From Saccoglossus kowalevskii (Eukaryota > Hemichordata > Enteropneusta > Harrimaniidae): 60,090 bases of DNA. Location: assembly GCF_000003605.2 (NCBI RefSeq), contig NW_003131856.1:737619-797708 (forward strand). The letters are read 5' to 3'. The notes beneath the pieces are model-generated. The model was given only the letters and a program-made list of their open reading frames with translations. It was not told where the DNA came from and ran no database searches. How positions within the stretch are numbered: the first letter of the stretch is position 1; each line of letters opens with the position of its first letter. Below, in pieces: positions 38,201 through 53,200 of the stretch. The translations under genes were made by a program, and so were the position numbers.

Positions 38201-41200
38201 TTAAAATACTGTCCAATGGCGCGATGCGTAACATATGAACCGTGATTAAAAAGTGAACAGGCGCTGTCAAAGCAACGTTAATAATACACGGCTTCACAAA
38301 TGAAGAATAGCTTACCACAGGGAATGCCCATATTGACAGGCTAGACGAATGAACATTTCAGGGTAATATGATTACCAAATGCAGACCCTATTGGGAATAA
38401 CAACAATGTGTTATAATTGTTGTTTCGCACGCAGAAGATGTGAGTCATTCGACAGAAGAAAAAAATTCGCTGGAGTTACTACCTGTAGGATCGCCATCGT
38501 CACGCACCCGCGCGCGCTGTACTTTGACATTCTTGTTTCGTCTGCCAATTGAATACATATATCTAGTTCGCACTGAATCATGAGTACATGTGTATATTGA
38601 AAATGCTATCGGATGTCTGTGTCGCCGGAGGCTCGTGTATTTCCATGTAGTCACTGTGTGCGTGTTCATTACAGATCATTATAAAATTATGATATAAATT
38701 TTTAGATTATATTACTATTTGGTTCTGTGATTAGCGCTTCCGCCTGCAGTAGCAAGGCGCTGTAGACGCTTCCGGTGTGGTTGTTATTTGTAATTATAAA
38801 TTCATGCTAAGCTTGTAAACACTGTGATTCAAAATAGGGAGAGTATTTTGTGATGCGGAGTAATACATCCACTAATGTGAGCCGTTAAACTCGTTTTGGG
38901 AATTGATATAACTGCACGTTTATGTTTTTGTACCCTAAATCATATCAATCCATAACTAGTCAACATTAGTCTGTTTAATATATACAATTATTCTACATAT
39001 GTTACCGTACCGCCATAGGTTACAGTGTGTCGTAATTTGCCGTATTTTACAGGGCATATTCATTGTACCATAATATGAAATGCGAAATCAGACAGTAGCG
39101 CGTCTGTCAATACTGCCGCTGTACTGTCTTCGTGCATAATTTGAGGTATCCTCGTAATAACCTCATATTATATTTAGAACACCTTGATAATACCGATAAT
39201 AATTTTGATTTGTTATTTACTTTTCACACAGGTGACCCAGTGAATGTGACAGTAGATATGCTCATCAGCAGGATTGATAACATCAATGAAGTCACAATGG
39301 TAACTATTGTAATATTGTGATGCTGTTAGTCTGTGCTTCGTTGCGCTGCGTAAAGGTGTTGCGTTGCACTAAGCTGTGTAGTGTTATATTTCAAGAACTG
39401 TATCGCAGCGCACCTATTGTATGAAGTGTAATATCAGAAAATATCTCACATCAACACATGTTACGCATCGCCACCTGCCAGTGATGTCTCTACGTGATTG
39501 AACCAATCAATCGATAATCAATCATGTGGATGTCTTTGACGTCGGATATTCAGCATAAACACATCCTGCAAATGACTTTAGAACCCCGTTAATTGTACGC
39601 CATTTTGAACAGACTTTTCTCTGTTCCAATGAAGTGCGCATCTACTTACAGGAGCGAGGCATTTTCTCGTGGTTGCGAGTTTAAATTCATTGTTGCGTGT
39701 TTACATGTTCGTATGTGGTAGTTAGCTTCAACATGGTGGATCATGCATGTAAACTTAACTCTCCCTACATGGTTTGTCGATGTTGACTATACATCCTACG
39801 TCAATCTTACTTAGACCCGAATAATAAATACCATATGCTATGACTACTCCAGGTATATTGTTTAATTATTTTAAGAAAATAAAATAAATTGTGGATTTTA
39901 TCATATTTGGACGGAATTAGGTTTAAATTAGAAGTCGCATTTCAAAACAACGCAAACAACACTCTCATCCAAAACGCTTTCTTTTGTTTCTGCTGAGCAC
40001 ACAATCAATATAATAATATAATATGATACAAGTATACACCTGCGTGGTGATTAGTATACACCTGCGTGGTGATTAACACCGCGAGTAGTCAATCGTCATC
40101 AGCGTCGGTGATGCGAGACATGCAATGGTGCTACTGGCCATAATTTCCCCGCTTCAGACTTCAAAGCAGCTGACACTAAAGCTTCAAAGTCGTTGTTGAG
40201 TTGTTGGTAATGAAGTCGTAAAGCAGGTGTGTTTCTGGCTTTTGGGTGATCAGTGTTAGCTGATGGTGAGAATTATGGTGTTGGCCTTGTCTATTACTTT
40301 ACATTAAATTGAAGCAGCCAATGTATAGGTCAGGAACAACATAGGCGATGGGGTATTATTTCGGGCTACATCCCACTGTCCCGTGCTGATACCAATACTA
40401 AAACATCGTGCCTCGATGCAAAATATCGTGGTAGATCATGCAAGGCGATGATTTATTGTTCAAATAAAACAACATCGGGACTCTTGGCTAATTTTGCCTA
40501 GCATCGTTGTTGCTGAAAAGGCTCTGTAAATAAGTCAACACAGATTTAATTAGTTTGTTATTTGGGGTTTATCAACAATGTTAATTACGCGAACAAAACA
40601 AGAGTAGAATTTGCATAATCCAGAGTGACAGCTAAGTTTGCTATTTGATATAATAATAGAACTGTCACTTATTCATTGGTTCAACAGATTACGTTCATTT
40701 CCCACAATAGAACACCTTTCATTATAGTACATTGCCCATTAGTTCCTAAAAACAACTATGTATATTTCACCTTGTTTCAGTTTCTAAGAGTAACAAAAGC
40801 TACCATGATGGAAACTATGCGATTTAAATGCTAAACTAAATTTACAATCGTCTGAAGTGACTATGTAAAATACTTATTCTAGGACAGTTGTTTGTATATT
40901 CAAAGTATGTATGCTAGTCAGTAGCCAGTTAATGTAATTTGTATCTGTCAACAATTATCTCACTTAGATAATATAACTACACAATGTGTTAACAACATAA
41001 TGCATACATGTGTCTGAAAATTAAAATCACAATTTAAGTGAATAATAATCGCATCAATATTTTATCTTTAACTTTTTACCGTTAATTTATATCTGTTTGC
41101 CAATTGTCACAAATTAACTGATTTACTCACGGGTGTAATCTGATTTATGAATTGAAACACAAGGGACCGTAATCCAATCAGAATTGATTGTACATGTGAA

Positions 41201-44200
41201 CAGAATGATTGAATGCAAGTTTTGTGTGTGCAGATAGTGATAAATATAATTCAATATTTTCAATAACTTATGAATCCATCACATATAACGAGGTTAAGTT
41301 TATCATCTACTGTTCAATTGTCTCATCAATGTTTACATTTATCACAATCGACGACACATGTTGTGCGATGTGAATTGCATTTCATTCTTAAAAATTAAAT
41401 ATTATAAATAATATAAAGTGTATATGTACTCGGCTTTATGTTAAGATCATTACCATTTATTAACATCTACTTCATATTTCGTATTCTTCCTGTAAACTGT
41501 ATATACGAACTAGGACATAGTATAACTTGATCATCGATCGACTAGACGGTATATCAATGTTGGATATGTTGTAATTGCACGAGCAAGGTATAATCAGAGC
41601 ACATGAAACTCATGAATAACTAATGTGTAGCCGTGTATATCATAAATACCATCTAGAAAATACTATCTATTCATATTTTAATACAATATTTTGCAACATG
41701 GAGTTAAAATGTTTGATGAATGCGTGAATTATTCAATTGTTGAACAAAATGTACAAAATATATTATAGGACGACCTATTGAATCCAGTCACCAAAATGCT
41801 TAACTAATTCACTTATCATTATGCGCTACGTTGCCAGGACAACGCTTTGTCTGAACAAACTATGGCTAATAATAAGTGACACAGTGGTATCATAGGACTA
41901 AATGCCATTATCTATTATTCAGTAAAACCATTACGTAATACACGAGCATAGAAATGCAAAAGGTCCATAGTGAAAACAAATATGAGAATACTCGGTATTT
42001 ACAAATGCATGCCTGAACATATCGAAACCACTAATGAGTAGAGTAAACGTAATTTGCATGACCCACTAAATTACTAAACATTAGTTATTCATGAACTCCA
42101 TGTCCTGTGATTATGTCTTACCAGTGTAATTACAACATATTCAATATTGGTTATCTGTCTAATCATGGATGCCGTGAAGTTAACGTCATGGGATCCATAT
42201 TTATATTCGATGACAGCTGAACATACGTCAACTCTACATTCAAAACCTTCTGAGACTATATAAAATCGAAGCAGTTTATTCAGAACATCTAACAAATTAA
42301 CATTAAATTAATCTTGTTTGCGTGGATGAAGGCGATAAATGAAACGTGTTTCGCATTAATGAACTTGATACATTCTTCCACAAATGACCATAGTTGTGAT
42401 CTACTCAAGCGGCTGTCTGATCTTAATGATACATTATGTTATTCCCACAGATAATGCTTCCAATATCATGGTATTTGTTTGAAAGTCACATTAATATAAG
42501 TGCCTTAAAAAACTTTGACTCGATGTAATAGTAAATCTACCAAAGAACATACAACCTCTAACGAAACTGAAACATTTGTTATTCACAAGTCATTTATGCC
42601 ATATACAAGTATCAAGGATGACATAACTGCGTGGGTACCTTGCATAGTTTTATTCGGTATCATAAAACACCATGGAAATGTATTGCCGAGTCATCTACTA
42701 TCAAATAGAGGCTTCAAAAATACTATGTGCCATCTTTTCATACTTCCATGTATAATTTTTTTCACTGTTTTAACGTGGTATCTAGGTGTTGTTTTAAATC
42801 ATGGACTAGTAATTTTGATATGTCACTTTTGTTCAATATTATATGGTTGGGTAGTTATTTTCACTTTTCTAAAGACACGTTAACAAGTACTCAAGGAACG
42901 TGTTACATATTATTTTAGCTTTATCTTTTCTCCCGCGGTGTCTTTAATGCGAGAAAGTCTCAAGGCTTTTTGTATTCTATCTGTGACAAATAATCAAATC
43001 ACTATAAATCAAGCTGGCTCATCTACAATGGTTATTTTATCATTATGTCACTATAAGTTGATATACCTCTCATAGCAGTTATGTACATGTTTTGAATAAT
43101 ACTTCAATCGGATTTCCGGAAAACTGAACTGAATGTTATGTATATATTCGTGATTCAATTAAAATTACTTTTATGTTTCATAAATACCATCTAGAAACTA
43201 CTATCTACTCGTAATTCTTATTTCAATACAATATTTTTGCAACATAGATTGAACATATTTTATGGACGTAAAAAAACGTTTACGTCAGTAAAAATAAAAA
43301 TGTCATTCATTGGCATGATGCATAACTTATTCTGGAAATAAATAAAAGCTTATTTTAATTTGACATTCATCAAGTGATTATATTTCAACTATATATTCAA
43401 CTGACAATCAAAGAACCACTTAGCCTGCAGATTATTCGAACCTATACCGTTACGTTTATTTTGACTCAAAAAATCAAATTCATACTCTGTTTCTGTTAGG
43501 AACAGACCTATTCATTAGGGCTTTGATTGGTAATGACAACTGACACTTGTGCATTATCATTTACAGCATTTCTTGGCTAAATTATATATGAAAGAAATTA
43601 TATTCAAACCAAAGTTATTTTACTTTGGCATTTACCTGTACTATAATTGAAGTTTCTGAAAATTACTGTTTTATTTGTTGTAATTAGGTAATCATTCCAA
43701 CTATCGATTTCAGAATTTAAGTAAATTTTATTTTTGTCATTTGAAGCAATTTGTTTTACATTGCAAAATATTATGTCATATCTGTGACAAATTATAATAG
43801 TGATAATATATAAGAAGCATGATTAGTTACAGCATTGCACACTTTTCTTAATTGTTTGAGGCGAGAAAAAACAACAGAAAATGCCAGTTCACAAGTTGAG
43901 AGTTCGAATCCCGAAATATTCATATGTTCGTAAATTTGCCTGTAATTTTGATTACATACCCGGTGTGTTATGCCATTTAATGCATTGAGATGATAAATTT
44001 TGAATGTATGTGTAGTTATTGAAAAGACAGTGAAAAAATAGCTGTATAATTTAGTGTTTAGAAGAATCTTCTAAGTTCCATTTATATTTCACTCACATTT
44101 TGTTGTTCTTGTTAGGCTATGTATGTATGTAATTGTGTATGTGATTTTATAGATGTCTAGCTGCATTTCCCTTGAGCTAAGAACATGATATTTATTTAAT

Positions 44201-47200
44201 AACATATGAATAATACAGTCTGTTTTTTTTGTTTCAGTTAATTTCCACTCTGAACACGATTGAATCAATTACAGGCATTCTCTGTGAATAATGACACACT
44301 TGGAAAATCAAAGGGCTAAAAAATCCCCATGAATTAGATTATTGGAAAAAATAAACCCGCACTAAATAATATAATAAAGATAAATGAGTCAGAGGTAAAA
44401 CTATTAAACTGTATTAACTAGCACGACGTATATGCATTCTTGTAATCATAAAACACTACATGGTCTCGATGGAGCGAATATTCGAATGTTAATAGAATTA
44501 TACAATCATAAAAGAACAATTTAAACTAAATTATGTATATTTCCCCTTGCTTTAGTTTTTCGGAGTGACAAAATATATCATGGTCGTACCTACGTGATCC
44601 ACATCAAATGTTAAATTACATTTACAAATCGTCTGACGTGACTACCTTAAATACTTATTCTAGGGCAGTTGTTACTATATTCAAAGTATGTACGGTAGTC
44701 CGTTAATGTAATTTGTATCTGTCAACAATTATCTCACATAAATAATATAACTACACAATGTGTTAACAACATAATGCATACACGTGTCAGAAAATTATAA
44801 TCATAGTTTAAGAGAATATTAATTATCAATAATTTATCTTTAACTTGTTACTGTTAATTTATATCTAATTGCAATTTATATGATTTAATCACGGGGTTAA
44901 GCATAATTTATGAATTGATTGTACATGTGAATAGAATGATTGAATGCAAGGTTTGTGCGCGCAGATTGTGATAAATATAATTTAATATTTAATATACAAG
45001 AGACATTTTATGTGTATTGGCATAACGAGGTTCGGTTTATCATCTGCTGTTCAAATGTCTCATCAATGTTTCGTTTATCACCAGCTATATGGTAAGATTA
45101 TTACCATTAATTAACATCTACTTCATATTTTGTATACTTACTGTAAACTCTATATTCGAACTAGGACGTAATATAACTTGATCATCGATCATTTTATTCG
45201 CAGCTGACTTGATATACATGCTTTTAGTGTTATTTGCATTCCACGTATGTTTGTTTATAATTAGTTAGTTAGTGTGAGCGTGAATTATTCAATTGGTGAA
45301 CAAAACGTACAGAATAAATGATATGACAACCCATTGAAGCCAGTCACAGAGCTTCTGATGCAATGTTGCTTTTATAAGTGAGTGGACACGGGTCGATTAC
45401 GAACTCGTCGGTTGAGTAGGACTCTTGTTCTTACAAAATTAATATATGAATCACCGACATGCATTACTAATTTACGTACGTTGCCATGGAAACGCCTTTG
45501 TCTGAACAAAAAAAGGACATGCGGTAAATGACAGACCATTGCAACTCAGAATATGTGCATACCAGAGTTTTCAAAATGAAAACTTTCATAAACTATTATA
45601 TAAGGCTTCGTCGGAGATTGAATAACTAGTCTCATTAAAATGTTAGGCCTGTTGGCAACTATAATAGTAATTGTGATTCTATACTGTCCCAATGCACTTA
45701 TGTAGACCATGTAAACACTGATTGATAATGACAGCTGACACATGTGCAGCGAGATCTTCATTTTTTGGCTACATTACATATGGTCGAAAAAATAACCAAA
45801 CTTATGTTTCATTGAAGCATTTTACCACCTACCTGTGAAAAATGCTGTGTCTCAAAATATTTGTAATAATTAGGTAATAATCATGCCAACTATCGATTTC
45901 AGAATTCAAGTAATGATTTTTGTCATTTAAAGCACATTTTTGTTCACATTGCAAAATCATATCCAATATATGTGATTCTAACAGCATTTCGAACAGCGAT
46001 TATGTATAAGAAGCATGTGCGAATCAGTTACGGCATTGTCCACTTTTCCTAATTGTTAGAGACGAGAAAGGTGAGGAAATGCCAGTTTACGAGTTTCGAA
46101 TTCGAAATGTTTATATGTTCGTAAATGTGCCTGAAATTTGGATTACATACCCGAGGTGGGAAATGTTGAATGCATGTGTGGTTATTTAAAAGATAGTGAA
46201 CTCCAGTGAACAAAAAATACCTGAATAATAATTGAGGATTTAGTAGAAACTCACAAGGGCTCTTTATATTTCACTCAAATCTTGTTCTTGATGCTAGGCT
46301 ATGTATGCATGTAATTGTGTATGTTACTTTATAGAAGTCGAGCTGCAATTCCTTCAGCTTAGAACAAGATTTTTATTTAAAAAAACACATTAATACAGTG
46401 ATGCGAGTTTTACTTTTAGTTCGCCACTGTCAATAAAAAGATTGTATTTGTCTCATCAATCATTTGTGAGGGAAGATTACAACGATAGATTACTTTGATA
46501 CTGTGGCATATAACAATCAGTATTATTTAATATTTTAAGCTTCTTTCGGAGCATACAACATACATAAAGGTTGCATGACTATAGCCATGGTAACGGTAAT
46601 TGTGCGGCAAACCTAGTCAATGATGATCATTTTTAATTCGAACAATTCTATATAAAATAAATATAACTTTCCTGATAAAAGAATAATTTCAAATATAACC
46701 CTTCGGTAGACAGATCGATATATCTGTTTTATTTTTATTTTCACTCTGAACACAATTGAATCAATTACAATCATAATAATTACACAGTGGGAGAATGAAA
46801 AGACTATAAAATCACAATAAATTAGTTTTTTTGGAAAAAAAAATCAACTCGCAGTTAATATAATTAGGATAAATGAGTCGTGGGTAAAATGATTACACTG
46901 GATTAACTAGCATGTCTTAAATGCGTTCTTGAAACATTAAACACCGGAAGAACAAATTTCAAATCATTGATCATTAGGAATAACAAGATTTATATATCTA
47001 TACATGAATACGTTTTCGTACACATAGTACATTTCAATTTCGCAAGAAATTATGCGTCTTCAGACTGAATAGTTTTTTCTGTAACTGATATAGCTTGTCA
47101 AGAGGTCATTAACAATATTTCCCCAACATGCGTAAGGTATCTTTACTATACGCACACAAGCAAGTTAAATTAGGTAACGTCAACCTCTTAGTTGGGTTCT

Positions 47201-50200
47201 TTAACAATGTTGGCAATTAAATTAAATCTTGTACAGTATTGGGGTCAAACATTAATATGTCGTGACCAGCCTAAAGTAAAAAGGACGCAAGTAGTAAGTT
47301 TGAAACAATATTTAATAAAAAAAAATAACCTTTATAAATTACAGACGTGGTGAAATCCCGCTCGAACAATTTATTTATAACTCATGTAGAATATTTTATT
47401 CTGTTTTCAGCGTTCATGCACCTAAATGCATATACTTTATTCACACATTACAACTGAGAACAATTAACAATTGCTCAATGCTGGTTTCATATGCACGCCA
47501 ATTTGTTTTGCTTTATAATCCAATTTACCTAATATTCTTGCCAATTTTGTACCCTAAAATGGCAATTTATCCAAATACAAACATTGATTACGTCATTTAT
47601 AATTTGAATTTGTTGCATAATATATCCTACAAAGATGTTCTTTCATACATTTCTTTACAGGATTACGGAATCACAATTGTCCTACGACAGACATGGGTAG
47701 ATACACGGCTAGAGTACAATGCTGTAAAGCAACATATACCCCCAACTAGTGAACTCTTGGAGCGTATCTGGGTTCCTGATATGTTCTTCACCAACGAGAA
47801 AGATTCCCACTTCCATGACCAGACAAGGGACAATGTGCTACTTCGAATTTCTCCATCTGGGGAAATACTTTATAGTACCAGGTAGGTAAGGTATAGAAAG
47901 TATAATTGTAAATATTTAAAATGTTCAATTGCTTAAAAGAAAGCTCCCGTTTGTATTTCCGGAAAAAATGTCACCATACATTAGATTTTATTCCAGCAAT
48001 ATTTCTACTGTCAACACTCCGCCGTTTTACTATATTGTACTGTAAAAATATGCACGTGATACATATATATTCCTTCACCATGTTCTCTTAGGCTCGGATT
48101 GATACCAAATCACTCGTATCTACTGACGTCAACCGTTGTAGGATTATATATAAATATTAAAAACTCGGGGTTTATTATATTGCTCGAAATATGAGTAACA
48201 TTAGCAAAATATGTAAAATCAGTAGCGGGTATGAATTATCATGTTTAGCTAGTCACTGTACATCCGCGTACACTACACGCCATTTCGAGCCGTCTTTTAC
48301 GGTGGTTGGAATAGCGTAATTAGGTGCACGTCTAACTATAGCGACGCGGTGCTTTGTCGTGGTCTTCAAATCGAAACGTGTGTGTCGCTTGTTTAAATAT
48401 TGTTCGCATTAGGCATGTAAATATATAATTGAATACAGCATATGCGCACAAGTGAAAAACAATGGGTGAAAGGTTAAACTTAATGCACCTTATGTTATAG
48501 GCTTATAAACAGTTTGTATTCATATGAATACATAATCAATTAGTGCTACGTTACATCGTGCAATAAAATAAGAAATAGCCAGGGAAGGGAGGCAGATATA
48601 TTCGACGTTCCAAGGAACAGTGCAGAAACAATATTCACACCTTGTTGATGGAAATGTGGATAAATATCTGAGACGAATACAATAAGTGATTTGTATACAC
48701 GCATATGATCAATGGATTGCAGATAATAATGCAATCCTATTTCAATTTACCGAAAGCAGTTTTTTTAATAATGTTTCTGCATCTGTGACAGATCAAAAGG
48801 ACACCGAATAATTGGAAATGTAGATATACAACATAAAATAATAACAGATACGTTACATGTGTGTGTAAGTCCATGACAACGAACCTTTGTTGAATGATAT
48901 TCACATACAGTAAATCTAACAAATATCTTATTCGTAACCAAACTAAACACGTACAGTCACTTTATGTCGAATTTACCAAATCCAAATACGATTTTATTTA
49001 TTTTAGTTTTCTGACATAGAATGTATGTAATATGTATATTTGCTTAATGAAAATAAACATTACAAAAAAAACATGAATTTGTACTGGAAAACAATTTAAC
49101 GTCCGCTGGTATATGGAATATGCCATCAATGCATCGTCACATAAGTGAGAAGAAACACAATCATTCACACAATGAGAATAAGTCTGTCAAATAGTGAACA
49201 CCAAGCACCTACTAAACACATTGAAGAATAGGAGCATAGAATAAACAGTATTACAAATTCTCCATGGAAGGACAAAATCACTACATACTGTGAATTTATG
49301 GAAATAATAACAAATATGGTGTGATTCGCCGAAGTTTCGTCTACTTGCATGATCCCTACAATTGACGTCACGAGAAGATCATAATCGATACAGATTTATC
49401 GTCTTTATCGGTCAGATAATAAACCAGGGACTCTGTTATTGTTTCTGTAATATTATTTTGATTATCATGATATTGTCTATGTATATGTTATAATGTTTGT
49501 TTGTTTAAGTTTCCTTTCAAGTTCACCGCGCTGTAACACATTCGAATAACAAGTGAGAACTGATCCTAGCAAACCTTTTGATTCTCACAAATCCGCCAGC
49601 GGTGTAGGCAATATAATCAAAAGCAACGAAAAACAATTTACGTTGTGATTTCTATCCAAATCATATCGAACAATAACACCACATCGTAACATTTGCTCGT
49701 GGAAAGTAGTGGGATGTCAAAATAACTATCAATATTCACACTAAGGTGTCATGTCATTACATGTTCAACTAAAAGGCATGGTTATATAACTACTTAAAGG
49801 GCGGTGGTCGTCGCGCAGCACGTGTTCGAATTTCATATAAACAAACAATGTATTTTACACGCGTTGTATACGTCGCTATGAGTTCCATATCGAACAGGAC
49901 GCGGCACGACGACTACCACCCTTTAATCCCTGTCAAAATCATTCAAAGTATGAACAATAATTTGTATGGTTATTTCACACGCGAACGTAAGGACAATATA
50001 TGTAAAATGTCTATCCCAGGTCATGAACATTGTAGAGAATAACATTTTGTCAATGAACACTATGTCTAATAGTTCTGGTTGAGGCCAAACAGGGTATTTT
50101 AGAACTCTACATTCACGTCATATTACAGTGTACATATCAGAGAACATTTGTCATGCCCTCGCAGTATATATTCTTTGAATAGTGGACAATAGAAGATTAT

Positions 50201-53200
50201 ACTATGTTAGTTCAATTGTTTTTATGTCACTTGTTTACTTATAATGCAATTTACCCATACACCCAATTTATCAATACACTGATCTGGTGAACAAATAGTG
50301 TAGCGAAACGTGGAAAGCGAAGAGAAAACTGTCGATCATGATCTCAATAGGAAATCTAATGAGAATGTGATGAGTTTATAATGATTGTGCTATAATGACA
50401 GGGACTTATTAAGCCTTAGGGCTCCAAAGGTGTGTTAGGAATTCCTGATGAAATTTCATGCTAGAACACCAAAATCAAGCATCAAAATCACTAGCAAAAT
50501 ATTCATGAAACTTGCATAAAGAAATGAATCAATAGAAATTACTGTACAAGGCGTCAACAAGTCTCAACACATGCAAGAAACTATCACGTACCTTTGACGC
50601 TGGGTCACTTCCTCCACGTAAAAAAAAACAGTATCATAATCACCTATATAACAAACCTTCCTTCACGCACAAGAAATGATTATGTTGCAGCCACGTCATG
50701 AATCAATAACGAGGCATCTTTCATGTACAAGAAATGGTCATGAAGCACCCCTGACGTATGTTCATGAATAGCCTTTCTTTATGTACCCGGGTCGTGTAGC
50801 ACTCTTGAAGTACCTACAGAACGAGCCTTTCCCAACGTACACAATTGTCATGTAGCACTCCTATGAAAGTACCTACCAAGTATTTCTTAACGTACACGGA
50901 ATTGTCGTGTAGCACTCTTATTAAAGTACCTACCAAGTCTTTCTTAACGTACACGGAATTATCGTGTAGCACTCTTATTAAAGTACCTACCAAGTCTTTC
51001 TTAACGTACACGGAATTATCGTGTAGCACTCTTATTAAAGTACCTACCAAGTCTTTCTTAACGTACACGGAATTGTCGTGTAGCACTCCTATGAAAGTAC
51101 CTACCAAGACTTTCTTAACGTACACGGAATTGTCGTGTAGCACTCCTATGAAAGTACCTACCAAGTCTTTCTTAACGTACACGGAATTGTCGTGTAGCAC
51201 TCTTATTAAAGTACCTATATGACAAATCTTTCTTAACATGCACAATTGTCATTTAGCACTTCTATGAAAGTACCTACATGACAAATCTTTTTAACGTACA
51301 CGGAATTGTCGTGTAGCACTCTTATGAAAGTACCTATATGACAAATCTTTCTTAACATACACAATTGTCATTTAGCACTCCTATGAAAGTACCTACCAAG
51401 TCTTTCTTAACGTACACGGAATTGTCGTGTAGCACTCTTATTAAAGTACCTATATGCCAAATCTTTCTTAACATACACAATTGTCATTTAGCACTCCTAT
51501 GAAAGTACCTACCAAGTCTTTCTTAACGTATACGGAATTGTCGTGTAGCACTCTTATTAAAGTACATACATAACAAATCTTTTTAACGTACACGGAATTG
51601 TCGTGCAGCACTCTTGAAGTACTTACATGACAAATCTTTCTTAACATATAAGAAACAGTCATGCATCACATTTGATGTTCCTACAAGACAAGCTTTTCTG
51701 TCACGATGTTCTATCTTCTATGTTAACATGCTTCACTATCACTGTGCATAGTGGAGGAACTCAATGCAGGTTCGTGGGCACTTGGAAGTGACATTTTTGT
51801 TGTTGATATATTAGAAATTGCCGAAGATTAAAACACTAGAAATTGTTGTTATGTCTTAATTGCATTGAATGTCACTGTGTTTGTTAAGTCATATTCATGT
51901 CTACCTGGTAAGTTTTAATTTTCGCCACGGTTTGATGAGTAGATGCCATATAATGTATATTGTTTAACGTGACTAATCCAGGATGGAAGTAGGAATTATA
52001 TTAACAATGCAGTAAACCACTCGTGTCGTCACGCTAATGCTACTGATAATACGTGACTACAAAAAATGACATTTACTGTAACCAGTAACGACAATGGGGC
52101 TCAATGTTAGTCATCGGTCTACTGAGCGCGAACGAAAAAGATTAATTTTATGACCAAGTTGACATATTTTTCCGTTATACAAAATGCAGGTGTACGGATA
52201 CCAAAATAATATAAATTATACTTTGTTCAATCGATGCAGGCTCAATGGTGTGATTGTTAGTTTACTTTTTCTTTCTCAGACAGTGTATGACAGTTTCGCG
52301 TGAACATCAATTGTGAGAGATAATTATTATGACGTCCGGGTCAACTGAAAACCACAAGACCGTTAGACCCAAGCTCAAATGCTACATTAGGCTGAACATC
52401 AAACGGGTCGACCCCTGCCCTTTGTGAGTGTGCCACAGACTCAATGAGAAGGCATATTCCACTAGCCGTGATTCATTCACTAACGAATGCGGCTTTGGGG
52501 GAACCTTGGTTAAGGTCCGCAGGTGCTTGTGTTCGACCGAGACTGGTTGACGCCAGGATAACGCATTGAAATTGCCATTTGATAGAGAGATGGCGACACA
52601 GCCCTGCCATGTAGTCCCAACCATAAATATGGCAAAAATGCACTATGTGTTAACACTAGCACTTGCAACTTGCACATACAAAAAACAGCGAAATTCAATT
52701 TCCGGAACTGTCCCCTGACACAAAAATACTATTTAAAAAAAAAACACAAAAAAAACACCACAAGTCGAGATAATGGACAGTTTGCTTAACCACATTGTAT
52801 TCACTCAAAAATGTTGATGCTAATAATTAAAATGACTGTTATATGCACAAATCTAAACTGATTAGAAACTGATTTCGTAAAAAGTTATATAATACATACT
52901 ATGGAGATTCCGATTTTGCCTGTTTTCTGTATTTTAAAATATTTTTTTGAGTATGTCTCACCATTGACAAAAGGAACCCGGAGTTGTAATGGTAACCAAC
53001 CAAACAACTATCTAATGAAGATTTGTTATACATGCCAGGTGAGCCATAATACTTGTCCTAATTTAGGTAAATGTTCGGGACAAATGATTCTCTAATGTTT
53101 CTGAATTATGCTTCACATCTGTGAGTACAAGATGCATTGATATTACAGAGTGTGTAGGTCGTAAAATTTAATTAAACGACTTTTGATATTATTTTCCGAC

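Noticed and set aside
42515-42883. 122-codon hydrophobic frame with two possible membrane segments
   Set aside because: Starts at TTG, lies inside a duplicated intronic block, and hydrophobic frames are common in T-rich DNA.
43893-43918. tRNA B-box-like GAGTTCGAATCCCG
   Set aside because: No matching A box, acceptor stem or cloverleaf could be built, and the copy B counterpart is degenerate.
47478-47660. ATG-initiated extension upstream of receptor exon 3, as an alternative first exon
   Set aside because: The acceptor at 47660 is good, phases match exon 2, and the extra residues do not resemble the family.
50814-51245. Repeat proteins of 125 aa (+) and 143 aa (-) with 19-residue units
   Set aside because: They are by-products of a 57-bp minisatellite in an intron; no start context or transcript evidence.
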